Shown here: positions 11,516 to 22,407 of the stretch, one piece after another
How the letters are laid out: the number at the start of each line of letters is the position of its first letter
Position numbering within the stretch: the first letter of the stretch is position 1
Source: Beverwykella pulmonaria
Lineage: Eukaryota; Ascomycota; Dothideomycetes; Pleosporales; Melanommataceae
NCBI GenBank assembly: GCA_001599595.1
Contig: BCHH01000002.1
Location: forward strand, 968,390-1,032,389
Reading direction: 5' to 3'
DNA: 64,000 bases
Program-made: the position numbers and the translations under genes
Notes under the pieces: generated by a model
What the model was told of the DNA's origin: nothing
Database searches by the model: none
The model's input: the letters and a program-made list of their open reading frames with translations, nothing else

Positions 11516-12770
11516 TCAGTAAACCGGTGCCACCGGCTTCGCCGTATACAGCTCCTCCAGATACTTAACATCATCATCCCCAAGCTCAAACGCTGCTGCC
11601 CCGACCGCCTCATCGATCCTCTCCATACTCTGCAATCCCAAAATCGGATTCACCCCTTTCTTCAGACTCCAAGCCGTCGCCACAACCGCCATACTCTTCC
11701 CCAGCCTCTTTGCCACCTCCTCCAAGCGATCTACAATTTTCTTATCACTCTCACTAGTCAGCAAATCCGTGTACGCATTATCTTTGCTCCGGACGGTGGA
11801 CGCTCTAGAGCTCCAGGGACGAGCGAGCATCCCCATAGCAAGGGGCGACCACGGAATGATGCCGATGCCCGCGTGATGGCAGTAGGCGTACATCTCGCGC
11901 TCTTCTTCCCTGTAGAGAAGGTTGTGGTACGACTGCATGCTGATGAATTTGTGCCAGCCGTGTCTCTCAGCGACATTGTTGAGGAGTTGGAATTCCCAGG
12001 CCGCCATCTACACATGCTATTAGGAAATGTGGAGTGAAGGGGTAACGGGGAGGGCATACTGAGCTAGCACCAAGATATCGCACCTTACCGCTCTCAACGA
12101 CATCGTTGAGGGCTCGCATAATCTCTTCGGGGGGCACGTCGCGGTCCATGCGGTGGATTTGCAGCACATCAATGTACGTCCCAAGTCTTTGCTATATCAG
12201 CCTCTGCCATATAAATGTACACTTCTATAGAGAATTTACTTACCGTTCAACACTGGCATCAACCGCATCGAGGATATGCTTGCGACTAAGGCCGACTCGA
12301 TTGACCATATACCCGTCATTCGTCATCGCCACTACAGGATCGATATACCCCTTTTCCACAACCACCTCATCGACACCAAAGTAACACTTTGTCATAATGA
12401 CGAGATTCTGGCGTGGAATGTTATATGCTCTGATAGCCTTTCCGATGATGATCTCGGACGTGCCCAAAGAGTAGAGATCTGCCGTGTCCCAAGTATTAAT
12501 CCCCCTCTTATATGCATGTTCAAGCAACGGCAACGCCTTCTCCTCTTTCAAGACCCAAGGCTCGACTTTGCTCTCTCCATAACCCATGGTACCGAGGATG
12601 ATCTTTGAGATCTTCAATCCGGATTTGCCGAGTCTGCATTGCTGTTAGTGATTTCAAAGAGTGAAATAGTGTGTTGCAAGGGATATTTACCTGACATATT
12701 GCATCGGCGGCACTATTGAGGCCGCTTTAGCCTCGCCACTTTCGACAGCAACGACGGGTTGAGAAGTCAT
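11516..12770 (-). CDS. Aldo/keto reductase, aryl-alcohol dehydrogenase/VHA-reductase type
   Basis: Four exons (12770-12691, 12633-12244, 12186-12060, 12007-11516) give 362 aa, usual for the family. The start is [15 protein letters not shown] at the only suitable ATG. The NADPH-dependent TIM-barrel signature is complete: the proposed tetrad is D76 ([10 protein letters not shown]), Y81, K109 (VIMTKC) and H168 (VLQIHRMD). [11 protein letters not shown] is rebuilt across the third intron, followed by [15 protein letters not shown] and the [17 protein letters not shown] loop. The sequence resembles fungal versiconal hemiacetal acetate reductases and Aad-type aryl-alcohol dehydrogenases. No polyketide synthase or other cluster gene is nearby, so a general carbonyl or aromatic-aldehyde reductase role is more likely than mycotoxin synthesis. 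A TATA box lies about 170 nt upstream. Confidence 0.92.
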
Positions 12771-13754
12771 TGCTGAAATGGAAGTTGAAAGTTGTATAAA
12801 GATATGTAATGGATTTGTAGTGATTGATTCGCTCCCAGTGCTTACAATAAAGTCGATGGTCAAGCAGCACAATGAAAGAGCAATCTTAAAAAATAGTGTG
12901 ATGTATCACTCAGATCGAAACACAATTTCTTCCATCTTTATACTCCACCCTCCACCTTCAACCTAGGCCCTTGGCATCACCACACACCCAAACCCAAACC
13001 CACGGATACCTCACCCACTGCATTCGAGTTGTGCATTTCGGCTTCTGTCTCTTGCCTCAACTCACCAGGGAGGAGGTCCGGACGAAGTTCGAAGTGCCAA
13101 GTATCATAAATTGCCCTGCAATGCTGACGCCAACGTTGCGGAGATACGAGCTCGTATTTTCTGAGTCATAAGCGAAATGCCTTACCAAACCTTCGCTAGC
13201 GACAACTTACCGCGAACGTGTGTTTAACAGGGAGGCTACGTCCGAAAAAGTGATTATCCCCGATCCGGACAGGACACGGATTGCCGGCATCAGCAACTAA
13301 CATCTGAGAGTCGGATTTAGGACGACATGTATTTAGAAGCAAACATAGAAGACCGTTGAGCGCTTTGAGAGAGAGGGTATAATAATCAGTCGACCGTTAC
13401 TATGAACCACTGTGGCTGTCAGGAGGACTTTTTGCAAATAATTCCCAGTCTTTGCGCGGAGGATGGAACTGCGCCCGAACGACCAAACGACTTGCATTTA
13501 CACACAACGCTTCTTATTACAACTGAATATAGCTAACATCACAAGCTAAAAAGTATGAAGAATGAGGGTACTAGGCGCGCAAGCGCAACCACCTACTCCC
13601 AACCGAGCCTCCCGCCCAAAGAATGTATACGCAAACAAATAATGATATCATCGAATCAGAAAGCCAGCCGTTCTCAACTAAACGCCAATAACCAAACCAA
13701 ACCAAATCATCATCAGGCTACTCAGGCTCTCATACAAAGAAGAGGTCCAGAATC
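12771..13754. other. Intergenic region, about 1 kb
   Basis: This holds the aldo/keto reductase promoter and the 3' flank of the LRR gene. Apart from the TATA box I see no gene. A CGG-N4-CCG inverted triplet at 13277-13286 could be a zinc-cluster factor site, but such short motifs also occur by chance. Confidence 0.4.
12936..12942 (-). promoter_or_regulatory. TATA box of the aldo/keto reductase gene
   Basis: TATAAAG on the minus strand lies about 166 nt before the reductase ATG, with pyrimidine-rich sequence around it. Position and sequence fit a fungal TATA element. Functional use is inferred. Confidence 0.35.
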
Positions 13755-16700
13755 TCAATATTCGGGTGAACGAGGTACATTGAAGAAATCCTCGGTCGGG
13801 GAAGGTATCCGACCTCTAAGCCATGTCAACACAGCTTCGGTCCCCTTTGATAAGATGGCATAATTAGGTACGCGGAACCTGTTCCCCTCAACGCTTAAAC
13901 TCGTCAAGGTGTCGGCCAAAAGGCCTATATGGGGTTCAAGGCGGGGGATCTCGTTGTTACTAAGATTGGCGATCTTGAGGCCCTTTAGAGAATCGGCTGA
14001 GACGTCGGTAATCTGATTATCGGACGCCTGGAGAATGAGGAGCTCGGGAAAGACTTGTCGGAGATTTGGAAGAGGTCCTGCGATGCGATTGATGGAGACG
14101 TCGAGGTGTTGGAGGCCGGGAGCTAAGAGGTACCGCGTTATATCGTCGAGTGACTGCAACTTGTTCTTCATGAGGCGAAGTTCCCGGAGTTTTGGCAGGC
14201 CCAGTGGCTCTGTCAAAACCTGAGTGATGTTGTTGTTCGAAAAATCGAGAACTGTCAGGTGTTCCAACTTTGATAAAACTATGGGTATTGTTGTTAGAGC
14301 ATTCTGTTGAAGCAAAAACTGTCGAATATCGTTCAATTGTGCAAACGAGACTAGGGCGTCGTTGTCGATTTCGCTCAGATTTTGGTCAGACAAATCCAGG
14401 GTGCCAGAAGGCCTCAGCTGCCAACCGTTATTTGTGTCATGCTCTATCACCTCCTCCGCCTCATTCGCTTCGTTCACCAGCGCGGTATCGACGTCACTAG
14501 GCTCTAGCCGAGAGTGTAAATCTCGTTTAAGATCGTCAGTGTTCATAGTGAGAAATTTCCGGACGCGGAGTGGATTTGCAGAGAGCGTCAATACGCGCAA
14601 CCCATCCATTAGTGCAACCTTTTCATCCACATTCTTTATGTCGTTTCCCGTGAAATCCGCATACTGAAGATTCTGTTGCAAAGATACAAAGCCGTCTGGG
14701 AGTGAGAGAAGTTTGTTGCCTCCCATGAGTAAGGTTGCCAGGCTAGTCCAAGTTGCCATGTCCGGCAAAGAAGACAGCCGATTTGCTTCCAAGTCCAAAT
14801 GTTTCAACGCAGGCAGTGCAATTGTACCCGAATCACACAGGGAGGAGATCGAATTGTTCGACAAGACCAGTTTCTGGAGATGTGGTACAGTATCGACACT
14901 AAAGAACGATTCGCTGAACGCGTTTTTCGCTGCTATGAGCTCGACGATCGGAACCGACGAGAAAAGCTCAGATGGGAGGGCTGTAAATTCATTTTCCGAA
15001 AGGTTCAGGATTCGAAGACGGGTAAGCTGCCTTATCTCTGCCGGTAGACTGGTGAGCTTATTAGACTGTATTTCTAGGACTTCGAGCTGCGACAAGCCCG
15101 AGAGGTGTTCGGGTAGTTCTCCTTGAAGATCATTTTCCGCAAGCTTGAGCTCTCGCAAAGTCGTGACCTGGGAGATGACGTTCAAAGCGTCCATAGACAG
15201 CTTGTTTCGGGACTTGATATGTGAATTAGCTTTGAGGAAGCAGTGGAAAATGTTATCAACTCACAAGGTTGAGCTTAGTCAATTGCGTCAGACGTTTGAA
15301 GCCAGCTGGGAGTTCGTGAAGAGAATTGCCGTGAAAATCAAGGCTTTGAACGCTACCAAATTGTGGACCGGAATCGTCGGAGTCCATTGTGGATTCATAA
15401 TCGACATCCGGAAATACAGTGTCCGATATGCATTGAAGATTGTTGTCCGCAGCAATGATTACATTCAAGTCTACAACTTCGCCCCAGGCGACATTGTCAT
15501 CTGGATTGTACTTGTACATGTTCAGGACGTCGTCCGGTATTTCACTCAAGCCCATCGCGGCGATGTTCAATCGGCCGTCCGCCCGGGCGGAATCAATACG
15601 TTTTCGAAGCAGTGACTTGCCCCCTTTTGAGACTTGATTAAACGGATCATCCAAGCCGAAGTCGAAACTGGCAAGCTCAACGGGATCCGGGACAATTGCA
15701 AAGTCGCTCTCTTTCACTGCAGGCACTTCTTTGGGAGGAGTGCCGTTCCCAAAATTTCTGGCTGGAGTGGCACGTCGAGCGGCTTCCTTGGCCTTTGCAA
15801 TCTGCTCTCGTAGCGCGCTGGACGAACTGGATATCTTCCTAGGGGTCTCCGCGGTGGTTGGTGCTATATCTGAGCGACGTGCCGCTTTTGCTTTTGCTAT
15901 TGATTCTCGAAGTGCAGAGGACGACTTGGCGGTCTTTAGTGCCGTCGTTGGCGTCCCCTTCGCCACGGGAGTTTTCATGCGTGGCGAAGGCGTCTGTGGA
16001 ATGGCTGTCGCTGTCGCTGGCGGCGATTTAGCTTGCCCAAAGACTCCAACCAGAGAGGGGCGGGACTTTGGTGTTCTAGCAATCATTGTCTTGCTGTTCG
16101 ACAGCGGACGAACCCTAGGTGTAGTCTGTACGTTCTCCGTCTGCGAGAGGGGTTGCTTCTTGCCCTGTACCGTTGGCCTGGTGACGGATGGTGGTTTGCT
16201 AGGCGTTGAGATTGTGTTGGTAGCTGTGGCCGCACTAACACTCCTCTTTCCCGGAGCGGTCACGGACCCTCTCTGAGCCAGACTCCCGAACCGCCGCGGT
16301 GTCGTCGGCTGGGCTTGAGGCGTTCCATCACTTGTCATCGGCCGTCCGTTGTTTCCCATCGCCGAAGCAGGGCGTAGGGGGGGTGGCATGGACCCATTGT
16401 CTGCTGTGAAGAAGCTGGATCTTCGTCTCCCCTTCCCTCCTGCCGGCGAGGAGGGGAGCAGTGACAGGCTCTCGATAGTCCGGTCCGAGAGTGATGGGCG
16501 TGCCTTCCTCGGTGCTGGCTTCACGGGTTCAGGTTCCGCCTCTACAACAGAGTCGGATTCAACCTCTCGGAAGCCTGCACGGGAGGATGCCCGCGAGGCG
16601 GAGCGGAAAGCGCTCAGGTCCCCCAGCACATCCTCTTGGGTTGTGTCCTCTGCTGTGGAGGGCTGGGGGGCGGCTTTCGTTTGGCGAGATGGTGGTCGGC

Positions 16701-17049
16701 CAATTGGCTTCTTAAAGACGGCCGAATCTACATTCGAGGCGCGTCGTTGAGCGGTTGCGGGAGTGGCTCGTTTTGTGGCTGACGTCAGGGATGGCCGATT
16801 GGAGCTCGTGTTTGTCGAGGGCGCGGTCGAGGTGGTGTTGGCGCGAGCGAGGGACGTTCTCGAGGGTCTCTTCTGCAACGATGGCGGCGGCCGCGAGAGA
16901 GAGGAGATGGATGGCTTCTTGCGCAGCTGCTCTGTGGACGACGCAGGCCGGAGCTGGGACTGGCTATTGGACGGCCTGAGCACTGGGAGACGAGACGTCG
17001 GGCGAGGGATCCCAGAACGTATGGGGATCGAGGATGCTGGCGGGTCCAT
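13755..17049 (-). CDS. Leucine-rich-repeat protein, LRRC40-like
   Basis: Two exons, 17049-15265 and 15200-13755, give 1076 aa. The start is MDPPASSIPIRSGIPRP; the frame stays open upstream to 17190, so a longer start is possible but looks less natural. Residues 1 to about 480 are disordered, rich in Ser/Thr/Pro/Arg, with two related blocks (SSSALRESIAKAKAARR and SSSALREQIAKAKEAARR). From about 520 a run of roughly 20 leucine-rich repeats follows, introduced by LLRKRIDSARADGRLNIAAMGLSEIPDDVLNMY, the entry typical of LRRC40 proteins. The repeats continue through LKLAENDLQGELPEHLSGLS to the end, where the frame closes with a short proline/acid tail. LRR proteins of this type are interaction scaffolds; the cellular role is not known. 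The gene is divergent from the coiled-coil gene at 17723. Confidence 0.85.
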
Positions 17050-17722
17050 TATGGATGACAGGGCCTGTGGGTAGAGGCACGGTGGAGGCAAGGGGGCCGT
17101 CTCAGGCAGATGCAGCAGAGGGGACCATGTCCAACAACCACAAAGGGATGCACACAGTCGAGGACAATTTTCTGGCGACGGGCAATTCAATACGAGATCT
17201 TAGGCCGTGCGCAGGCGCCTTGGTTGTGGACTTGTGGGCAGGTTTCCGTTGCTGGGGCGGGGCGTTGTTTACTCGGCGGGAGGTTGTTTCGGATGGACAG
17301 GGGCCAAGCCCAGATGGCCCTGCGTAGCCGATAGCTCGAGCGCTCGCCAGCCTTCACCTCCCGCTTCTCCACAGACTCCCTTACCCTCGACCCCGCCGAG
17401 AGAAGGTCGCGCCCTCCCACATCACTACACGTCAATCTGCCCGAGTTTGCGTTGCGTTGGTCGCATTGCGCGCGCCATCACCCCGGCAGCAGCGCGCTTC
17501 GACGCGACCCCCGCCTTCGCCAGCCCGTGGATGCGAACCTTGTCCACCTGCGACCTGCGACCTCGCGTCGGACCTCACAGCAGCCGCCAGCACACTTCTC
17601 CCACCCTTCTACCCGCGTTTCGACCACGGCCAGCAGCACGCGCACCCGTCCCTGCAGCGAAGTGAATTGCCTTGCCCCTCCGACGTGTCGCGCCAGGCTC
17701 GCATCACCCGCGCCTAGGCAGA
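17050..17722. other. Bidirectional promoter region
   Basis: This 673-nt GC-rich interval separates two divergent starts. It is CpG- and pyrimidine-rich with no TATA box at a useful distance, typical of shared housekeeping promoters. Open frames on both strands here are composition effects. Confidence 0.5.
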
Positions 17723-19282
17723 ATGGACGCGCAGGCATCCTTATCCCAAGCGTCCCAGGACGCCCTCATGCCCTCAACGGAGCTCTCGCGGCCAGCCACG
17801 CCTAAGCTCCGTTCCGGTTCCAGGTCCGGCTCTCCAGGTCCTGTGAACATGTCCAAGGCCATCTCTCCGGATCAATACAAGTTCACGTCTCCCGCGCCGC
17901 CAACGACCTCGTCCATGACGCCTCCTCCCTCCTCGCAGCTACCAGCGTTACGCACCGCCGCAAGGACGCCGACGCCGCCGACGCCGCAGCTCTCCTCGCC
18001 TCCTCCGACCAGCAAGCTCCCTAACCAGCCGTCGACCCTGGCGGACTCGACAGCAGCCCTCTACAAGGAGGAGCAAATCAACAATGCGTCCGCTGATGAA
18101 CTACGGTCCATGGTCCATGAACTCACGAGTGCCTTACGGGATGTGCGCATATCTGCAGCGCACTACAAGCTCCAGTACAACATGGCCGTGATGGAGAGCC
18201 AGGAATCAGCCAGCCGAATGGCCGTTGAACTTGCCATGGCCCAGCGCGAGATCGATGTTCTTCAGCAAGCCGAGGAAAAGCGCCGTAACACCATGGCTTC
18301 TCCAGCCCAGAGCCTCCAGGAATCGCCCATCAATCCCGCAAACGCCATAATCATGTCCGAAATGAACCGGCAATGCCAGATGCTCCAAAACGAAAATGAG
18401 GAGCTTCGAGACATATTAGATCAGCAGAAGAGACTTACCGAACATCGAGAGGGAGAACTGGCTAGCGTCATGGAAGAGAACGATCGCCTCAAAACCCGGA
18501 TTCGGAAAAACCGGGACCACATCGCTCCGTTTTTGCCATACTTGGAGCAAATGAACGAGCAGGGCTCTCCTCGTTCCATTCTGGGCACTCCTCACCAAGC
18601 CACGCCTCGATCTCGGATGGCTCGAGTACCCCCTTCGTTGCCCAATGAAGGCAGTCGAGGGCAAAATAATTTTGAGGCTCTTCTGTTAGCGGACAAGATG
18701 CTGAGCCAGGAAACGGCCACGGCACCGTCAACCCCTACATCGAGATCTCATGCCCCGAGGTCCCGCTTTGGCCACCATCGAGGCGCACAGTCAATGTCGT
18801 CTTTGCCGCAGACTCCGAACCGCAGGTCTGCTCACCTCCACCCCGAAATTCCCCGCACTCCCCCAATCTTTTCTGCCATCAATGTCCCTCAATCTGCGCC
18901 TCCAGCACATTACCAGCAGAAGCCAGCTCATGCTCGCCGAGAGAGCAGTAACTCCACGATTACAGCTTCAAGTGTAGACGAGGAGGAGGCATTTACCGAC
19001 CGAGATGAAGAAATTCCCGAGTCGCAAGCAAGTCAGATGGCTACCAGCATGCTTCGAAGGACAGCACCTTCTAAGCAGATGTCGGCACCATCATCACAGC
19101 AATCGACCACGCTGGTTCAAAGCAAGATCTTTGGCCAAATCAAGAAGCCAATTGGCGTGAGTCGGTCTGGGGAGTTCGAAAAGAGGAGGCTACCATCAAG
19201 CGAAAATCACAGTAGTCCAACCAAGCGAGGACGTATAGAGCACGGTGTTGGATTGGGAATCGGAGGTTTACTGCGGGACTAA
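17723..19282 (+). CDS. Conserved coiled-coil protein of unknown function
   Basis: A single exon of 519 aa. The start MDAQASLSQASQDALMPSTE at 17723 is the first ATG that fits the leader. Residues 1 to about 105 are Pro/Ser/Thr-rich and include PDQYKFTSPAPP. Two predicted coiled coils follow: about 110-195 (ADELRSMVHELTSALRDVRI onward) and about 210-265 (MSEMNRQCQMLQNENEELRD onward). A conserved RKNRDHIAPFLPYL segment comes next, then a disordered Ser/Arg-rich tail with the basic patch SPTKRGRIEHG at the C-terminus. The architecture suggests a structural or adaptor protein, perhaps nuclear given the basic end. I recognise the sequence type as recurring in Pezizomycotina but know no function for it. 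Confidence 0.8.
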   Translation: MDAQASLSQASQDALMPSTELSRPATPKLRSGSRSGSPGPVNMSKAISPDQYKFTSPAPPTTSSMTPPPSSQLPALRTAARTPTPPTPQLSSPPPTSKLPNQPSTLADSTAALYKEEQINNASADELRSMVHELTSALRDVRISAAHYKLQYNMAVMESQESASRMAVELAMAQREIDVLQQAEEKRRNTMASPAQSLQESPINPANAIIMSEMNRQCQMLQNENEELRDILDQQKRLTEHREGELASVMEENDRLKTRIRKNRDHIAPFLPYLEQMNEQGSPRSILGTPHQATPRSRMARVPPSLPNEGSRGQNNFEALLLADKMLSQETATAPSTPTSRSHAPRSRFGHHRGAQSMSSLPQTPNRRSAHLHPEIPRTPPIFSAINVPQSAPPAHYQQKPAHARRESSNSTITASSVDEEEAFTDRDEEIPESQASQMATSMLRRTAPSKQMSAPSSQQSTTLVQSKIFGQIKKPIGVSRSGEFEKRRLPSSENHSSPTKRGRIEHGVGLGIGGLLRD

Positions 19283-19932
19283 GTCTTTGCAGTGCTTAAC
19301 GAGTGACGATTATGGGCTGGATCGGATGCGGCTGGGGATGAATGGGAGTACGATTGGAACCGGATTGGTGTCTGGACTGGGCTTGGAGCTTTCTTCTACC
19401 ACCATGTGCTCTTGCACTACTTGATTGGCTTTCGTCCGCCAAATTGTAATACTCACCTTGTTTCGATACGCCAGATGCTGGACGTTCTGGAGGAAGGATA
19501 TGTCGGCTTCGGGCTTCGCTGAATGATGGACGAATGTTAGGTTGCAAATGAATACCAATTTTCAACTTCAAATTATGTGTCTTGTGGTTCATTAAAAAGA
19601 TCACATTGTAGGTGTTTATACTAGGCCTTCGAAGGTACCTTGCGCACTTACGACAGTAATTTTGCAGAGCCAATCTCATTGTTCTGACGCGTCCCTATAA
19701 TTGGTGTCAGGAAATGAATAGGTTATGCCAAGCAACGCTAGTGTTAGTTGCGTCGGGAAAACTATTTTCCGCATAAGCGATTGCGCAAATTCGACCTCGC
19801 ACACTCGACGATTTCTTCGATTTCTTCAAGCCTCTACTAACATCCAGGTCAACTGCACAGGTATGCCCGCAATACCCATCCACGCAGAGTATTCCAATCG
19901 AAGCTAATTTTCTCCTCTAGAAATCTGCAGCG
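19283..19932. other. eL13 promoter and leader, with likely 5'-UTR introns
   Basis: A consensus TACTAAC at about 19835 is followed by CATCCAG, and GTATGC (19861) to CTCTAG (19920) forms a second good intron, leaving a 13-nt exon between them. Introns in the leader are common in fungal ribosomal-protein genes. The donor of the first one is unclear. Confidence 0.4.
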
Positions 19933-20799
19933 ATGGCGATTAAGCACAACCAGCAGATTCAGAAGAATCACTTCCACAAGGACTGGTATAATCCCCACGT
20001 TTACACTTCTGCATCCCATTGCTAATCACCTCACAGGCAACGCCGCGTGCGAGTGCACTTTGACCAGGTAATTCCCCTCTCAATCACTTGAGAGTAGTGG
20101 CGCCTGTAGTCTAGATGTTAATGCCCGCAACAGGCAGGCCGCAAGACGCGCCGCAGGAATGCCCGCGTTGCGAAAGCCGCAAAGGTTGCGCCTCGCCCTG
20201 TCGACAAGCTCCGACCCGTCGTCCGCTGCCCCTCAATCAAGTGTGCGTGCACATACAACCCATTGAAGTAAGATATAGCTGACGAAGAAAATAGACAACC
20301 GTCGTGTTCGCCCCGGTCGCGGTTTCTCTCTCGCTGAGCTGAAGAGTAAATACTACTTGAGTCGACATCTTAAAGCAATAGCTGACATTATACAGCTGCT
20401 GGTATTCCCCGCAAGCTCGCACGCACCATCGGTATCTCCGTCGACCCCCGCCGCCAGAATCTCTCGGAGGAGAGCCTCAAGGCCAACGTGGAGCGCCTCC
20501 AGGAGTACAAGAAGCGCCTCATCCTCTTCCCCCGTCGCAACGGCAAGACGAAGAGCGGTGACGCATCCGCCGAAGACGTTAAGGCCGCCAAGTCCGGCGA
20601 GAGCATCGCCAAGGCCACCGTTGATGTACTGCCCATCAAGAACGTCGTCGCTTTCGAGGAGGGCCCGATTGGCAACTACAAGGGAGATGAGAACGCGTAC
20701 CAGAAGCTCCGTGAAGCTCGCTCCGATGCTCGTCTCATTGGTGTCCGCGAGAAGCGTGCCAAGGCTAAGGCTGAGGAGGAGGGCAATAAGAAGAAATAG
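19933..20799 (+). CDS. RPL13: 60S ribosomal protein eL13
   Basis: Five coding exons (19933-19985, 20037-20067, 20134-20242, 20295-20345, 20396-20799) give 215 aa, the normal length. The sequence starts [18 protein letters not shown] and continues [60 protein letters not shown] and [18 protein letters not shown], all diagnostic of eL13. It ends in a Lys-rich tail (EEEGNKKK). The four coding introns are clustered in the first half, as in other highly expressed fungal ribosomal-protein genes. eL13 is a structural component of the large ribosomal subunit. The leader upstream probably contains further introns. Confidence 0.97.
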
Positions 20800-21246
20800 A
20801 TTGCCATATGTGGTATATCTCATGATGGAATCAAAAACGGTGGTCACGGGATAAGGATGGAAACACTCTGCATGGATGGCGTCAATGGATAGGTTTATGT
20901 CAGCAATGACAGCATATGTCAATGATTTATGCACAATGCGAACCACCATTGCCTCTCCAGCTTATCAATCCAGATTCATACGGCGTGTTCCCAGCTACAA
21001 GGGAACATTGGAACCGATGATACAAATCCAGCCATGAGGCAATGTGATAAAATACGCCCTACGCCGTCCCCTTCTATCTGCGAGAATGTATTATTGACTC
21101 CTTCAGTGTTCCCTTTCACTTTCAGTTGACAAAAGCTGTAGATTTCTGTTACTGCCCCTAAAATCTCACAATCCTAGAGTCATAGATGTCCACCTCCACA
21201 TTGGGAAAACTCCGGTCATCTGCACCACATTTTGCCCATCCAATCC
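20800..21246. other. Intergenic region between convergent genes
   Basis: This holds the 3' ends of eL13 (plus) and the HRI1-family gene (minus). I see no gene or structured RNA. Confidence 0.5.
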
Positions 21247-22407
21247 CTACTCCTCGCACTCCTTCAACTCCTCTATGAACCAATGATATTCCGTGAACGA
21301 GACCCTCATATCCACCTGCAACTCCTCCGCCTTGAATGTAACCGCGCACGGCAGAAACAAATCCCCGATCCTAACCGTCCTCTTCCAACTCCACACCAGC
21401 TTTCCTTCCTTATCCGCCTCCTCAACAAACTCCCATCTCTCGACCGTGACCATATCCCTCTGCTTCAATAACCCTTGACAAAACTGTCCCACCCTCACAA
21501 TCATACCACGAATCCCCGCGTTCAGGTTCTCGATGCGCAGAACCACAGAAACGCATTTTTTAGACGGGAAGCACGGCAGAATCTCAACCTCCGACCACAT
21601 TTCTTCGTAGGAAGTGTTCTTCCCCAGACTATCATTGAACGAGAAACCGTGCTCGAGTACTCTTCCATCAGGCTGCTGGTACATGTCCCCCTCATCGACC
21701 GGGATGTCGACTGCGCCAACAGCATACTTAGAGTCGACCCAGTGGCTCCACATCGAGTGCGTAGGATACACATTCTCGCTATCTTCGTTAACGCCAAGAG
21801 AGGAAGCGCTGGCGATCGCCCAGGATGAGGACTTGCCGCCGAAGCCCCATTCTAGGCGGTGCGCTGGCCCGCCTGTGTTCGGGAGGAGCGGTTCGCTGGG
21901 GTAGACCGGCTTGAGGATGCGGAGGTCGAGGAAGGTGCCGGTCGGTGTGGTGAGAACGAGGGTTGAGGTTGGCTCGAAACAGTGGTCAATTAGGCCCAGC
22001 GGGTTGGTCCTGGGGAGACCAGTGGAGTAGGGGATGGGGGTGCCTGGAGGCAGGGGATGGAAAGGGATGTAGTAGATGTAGTCCCGGACGGAGATAGACG
22101 CTGATGGGGGGAGCATGGTGGGGGATGTGGGGGGGGTGGATGTCGGAGTGCAGATTATGGTGGAAGGGTCGGAATTGGGGGCGGAGGCGGAGGTGCGGTA
22201 CGTTGTCCCGTTTATGGTGGTGAAAGCTGGCAGGGTCAAGGTGGTGGGTTTGGTCATCGTGTCGTTGTTGGTGTCGTTTGGGAGGTGAATTTGGTATGGT
22301 GAAGGAGGACTGTCTGGGGTGGCACCGTTTCCAAGGTTGGTGTTGGTAGTTTCGTCCAGAGTGAGGCCGTCCACGCCGTGAGCTTTGGTAGTCTCGTTGG
22401 GATGCAT
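21247..22407 (-). CDS. HRI1: HRI1-family protein
   Basis: A single exon of 386 aa. The start is MHPNETTKAHGVDGLT at 22407; the open frame above it has no ATG. About 105 N-terminal residues are Thr/Pro/Asn-rich and variable. The remainder fits the two-barrel HRI1 fold: RLEWGFGGKSSSW, MWSHWVDSKYAVGAVDIPVD, EHGFSFNDSLGKNTSYEEMW, and VSVVLRIENLNAGIRGMIVR followed by VGQFCQGLLKQRDMVTVERW. These parallel yeast Hri1 regions around its WKNWDSG, YPFGADKESVSFRELW and GRWIQGFLSQ motifs. Yeast Hri1 is non-essential, reported to associate with Hrr25 and Sec72, and of unknown biochemical function. The fungal version is longer than the roughly 244-aa yeast protein because of the N-terminal extension. Confidence 0.72.
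   Translation of the reverse strand: MHPNETTKAHGVDGLTLDETTNTNLGNGATPDSPPSPYQIHLPNDTNNDTMTKPTTLTLPAFTTINGTTYRTSASAPNSDPSTIICTPTSTPPTSPTMLPPSASISVRDYIYYIPFHPLPPGTPIPYSTGLPRTNPLGLIDHCFEPTSTLVLTTPTGTFLDLRILKPVYPSEPLLPNTGGPAHRLEWGFGGKSSSWAIASASSLGVNEDSENVYPTHSMWSHWVDSKYAVGAVDIPVDEGDMYQQPDGRVLEHGFSFNDSLGKNTSYEEMWSEVEILPCFPSKKCVSVVLRIENLNAGIRGMIVRVGQFCQGLLKQRDMVTVERWEFVEEADKEGKLVWSWKRTVRIGDLFLPCAVTFKAEELQVDMRVSFTEYHWFIEELKECEE

Noticed and set aside
11516..12770. Aldo/keto reductase resembling a mycotoxin-pathway enzyme, and the neighbouring MFS gene, as a biosynthetic cluster.
   Set aside because: No polyketide synthase, peptide synthetase, terpene synthase or pathway regulator is nearby, and the MFS type is a nutrient permease.
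15731..16750. Long plus-strand open frames opposite the N-terminal part of the LRR gene.
   Set aside because: They mirror Ser/Pro/Ala-rich codons of the disordered region on the other strand and show no family signature.
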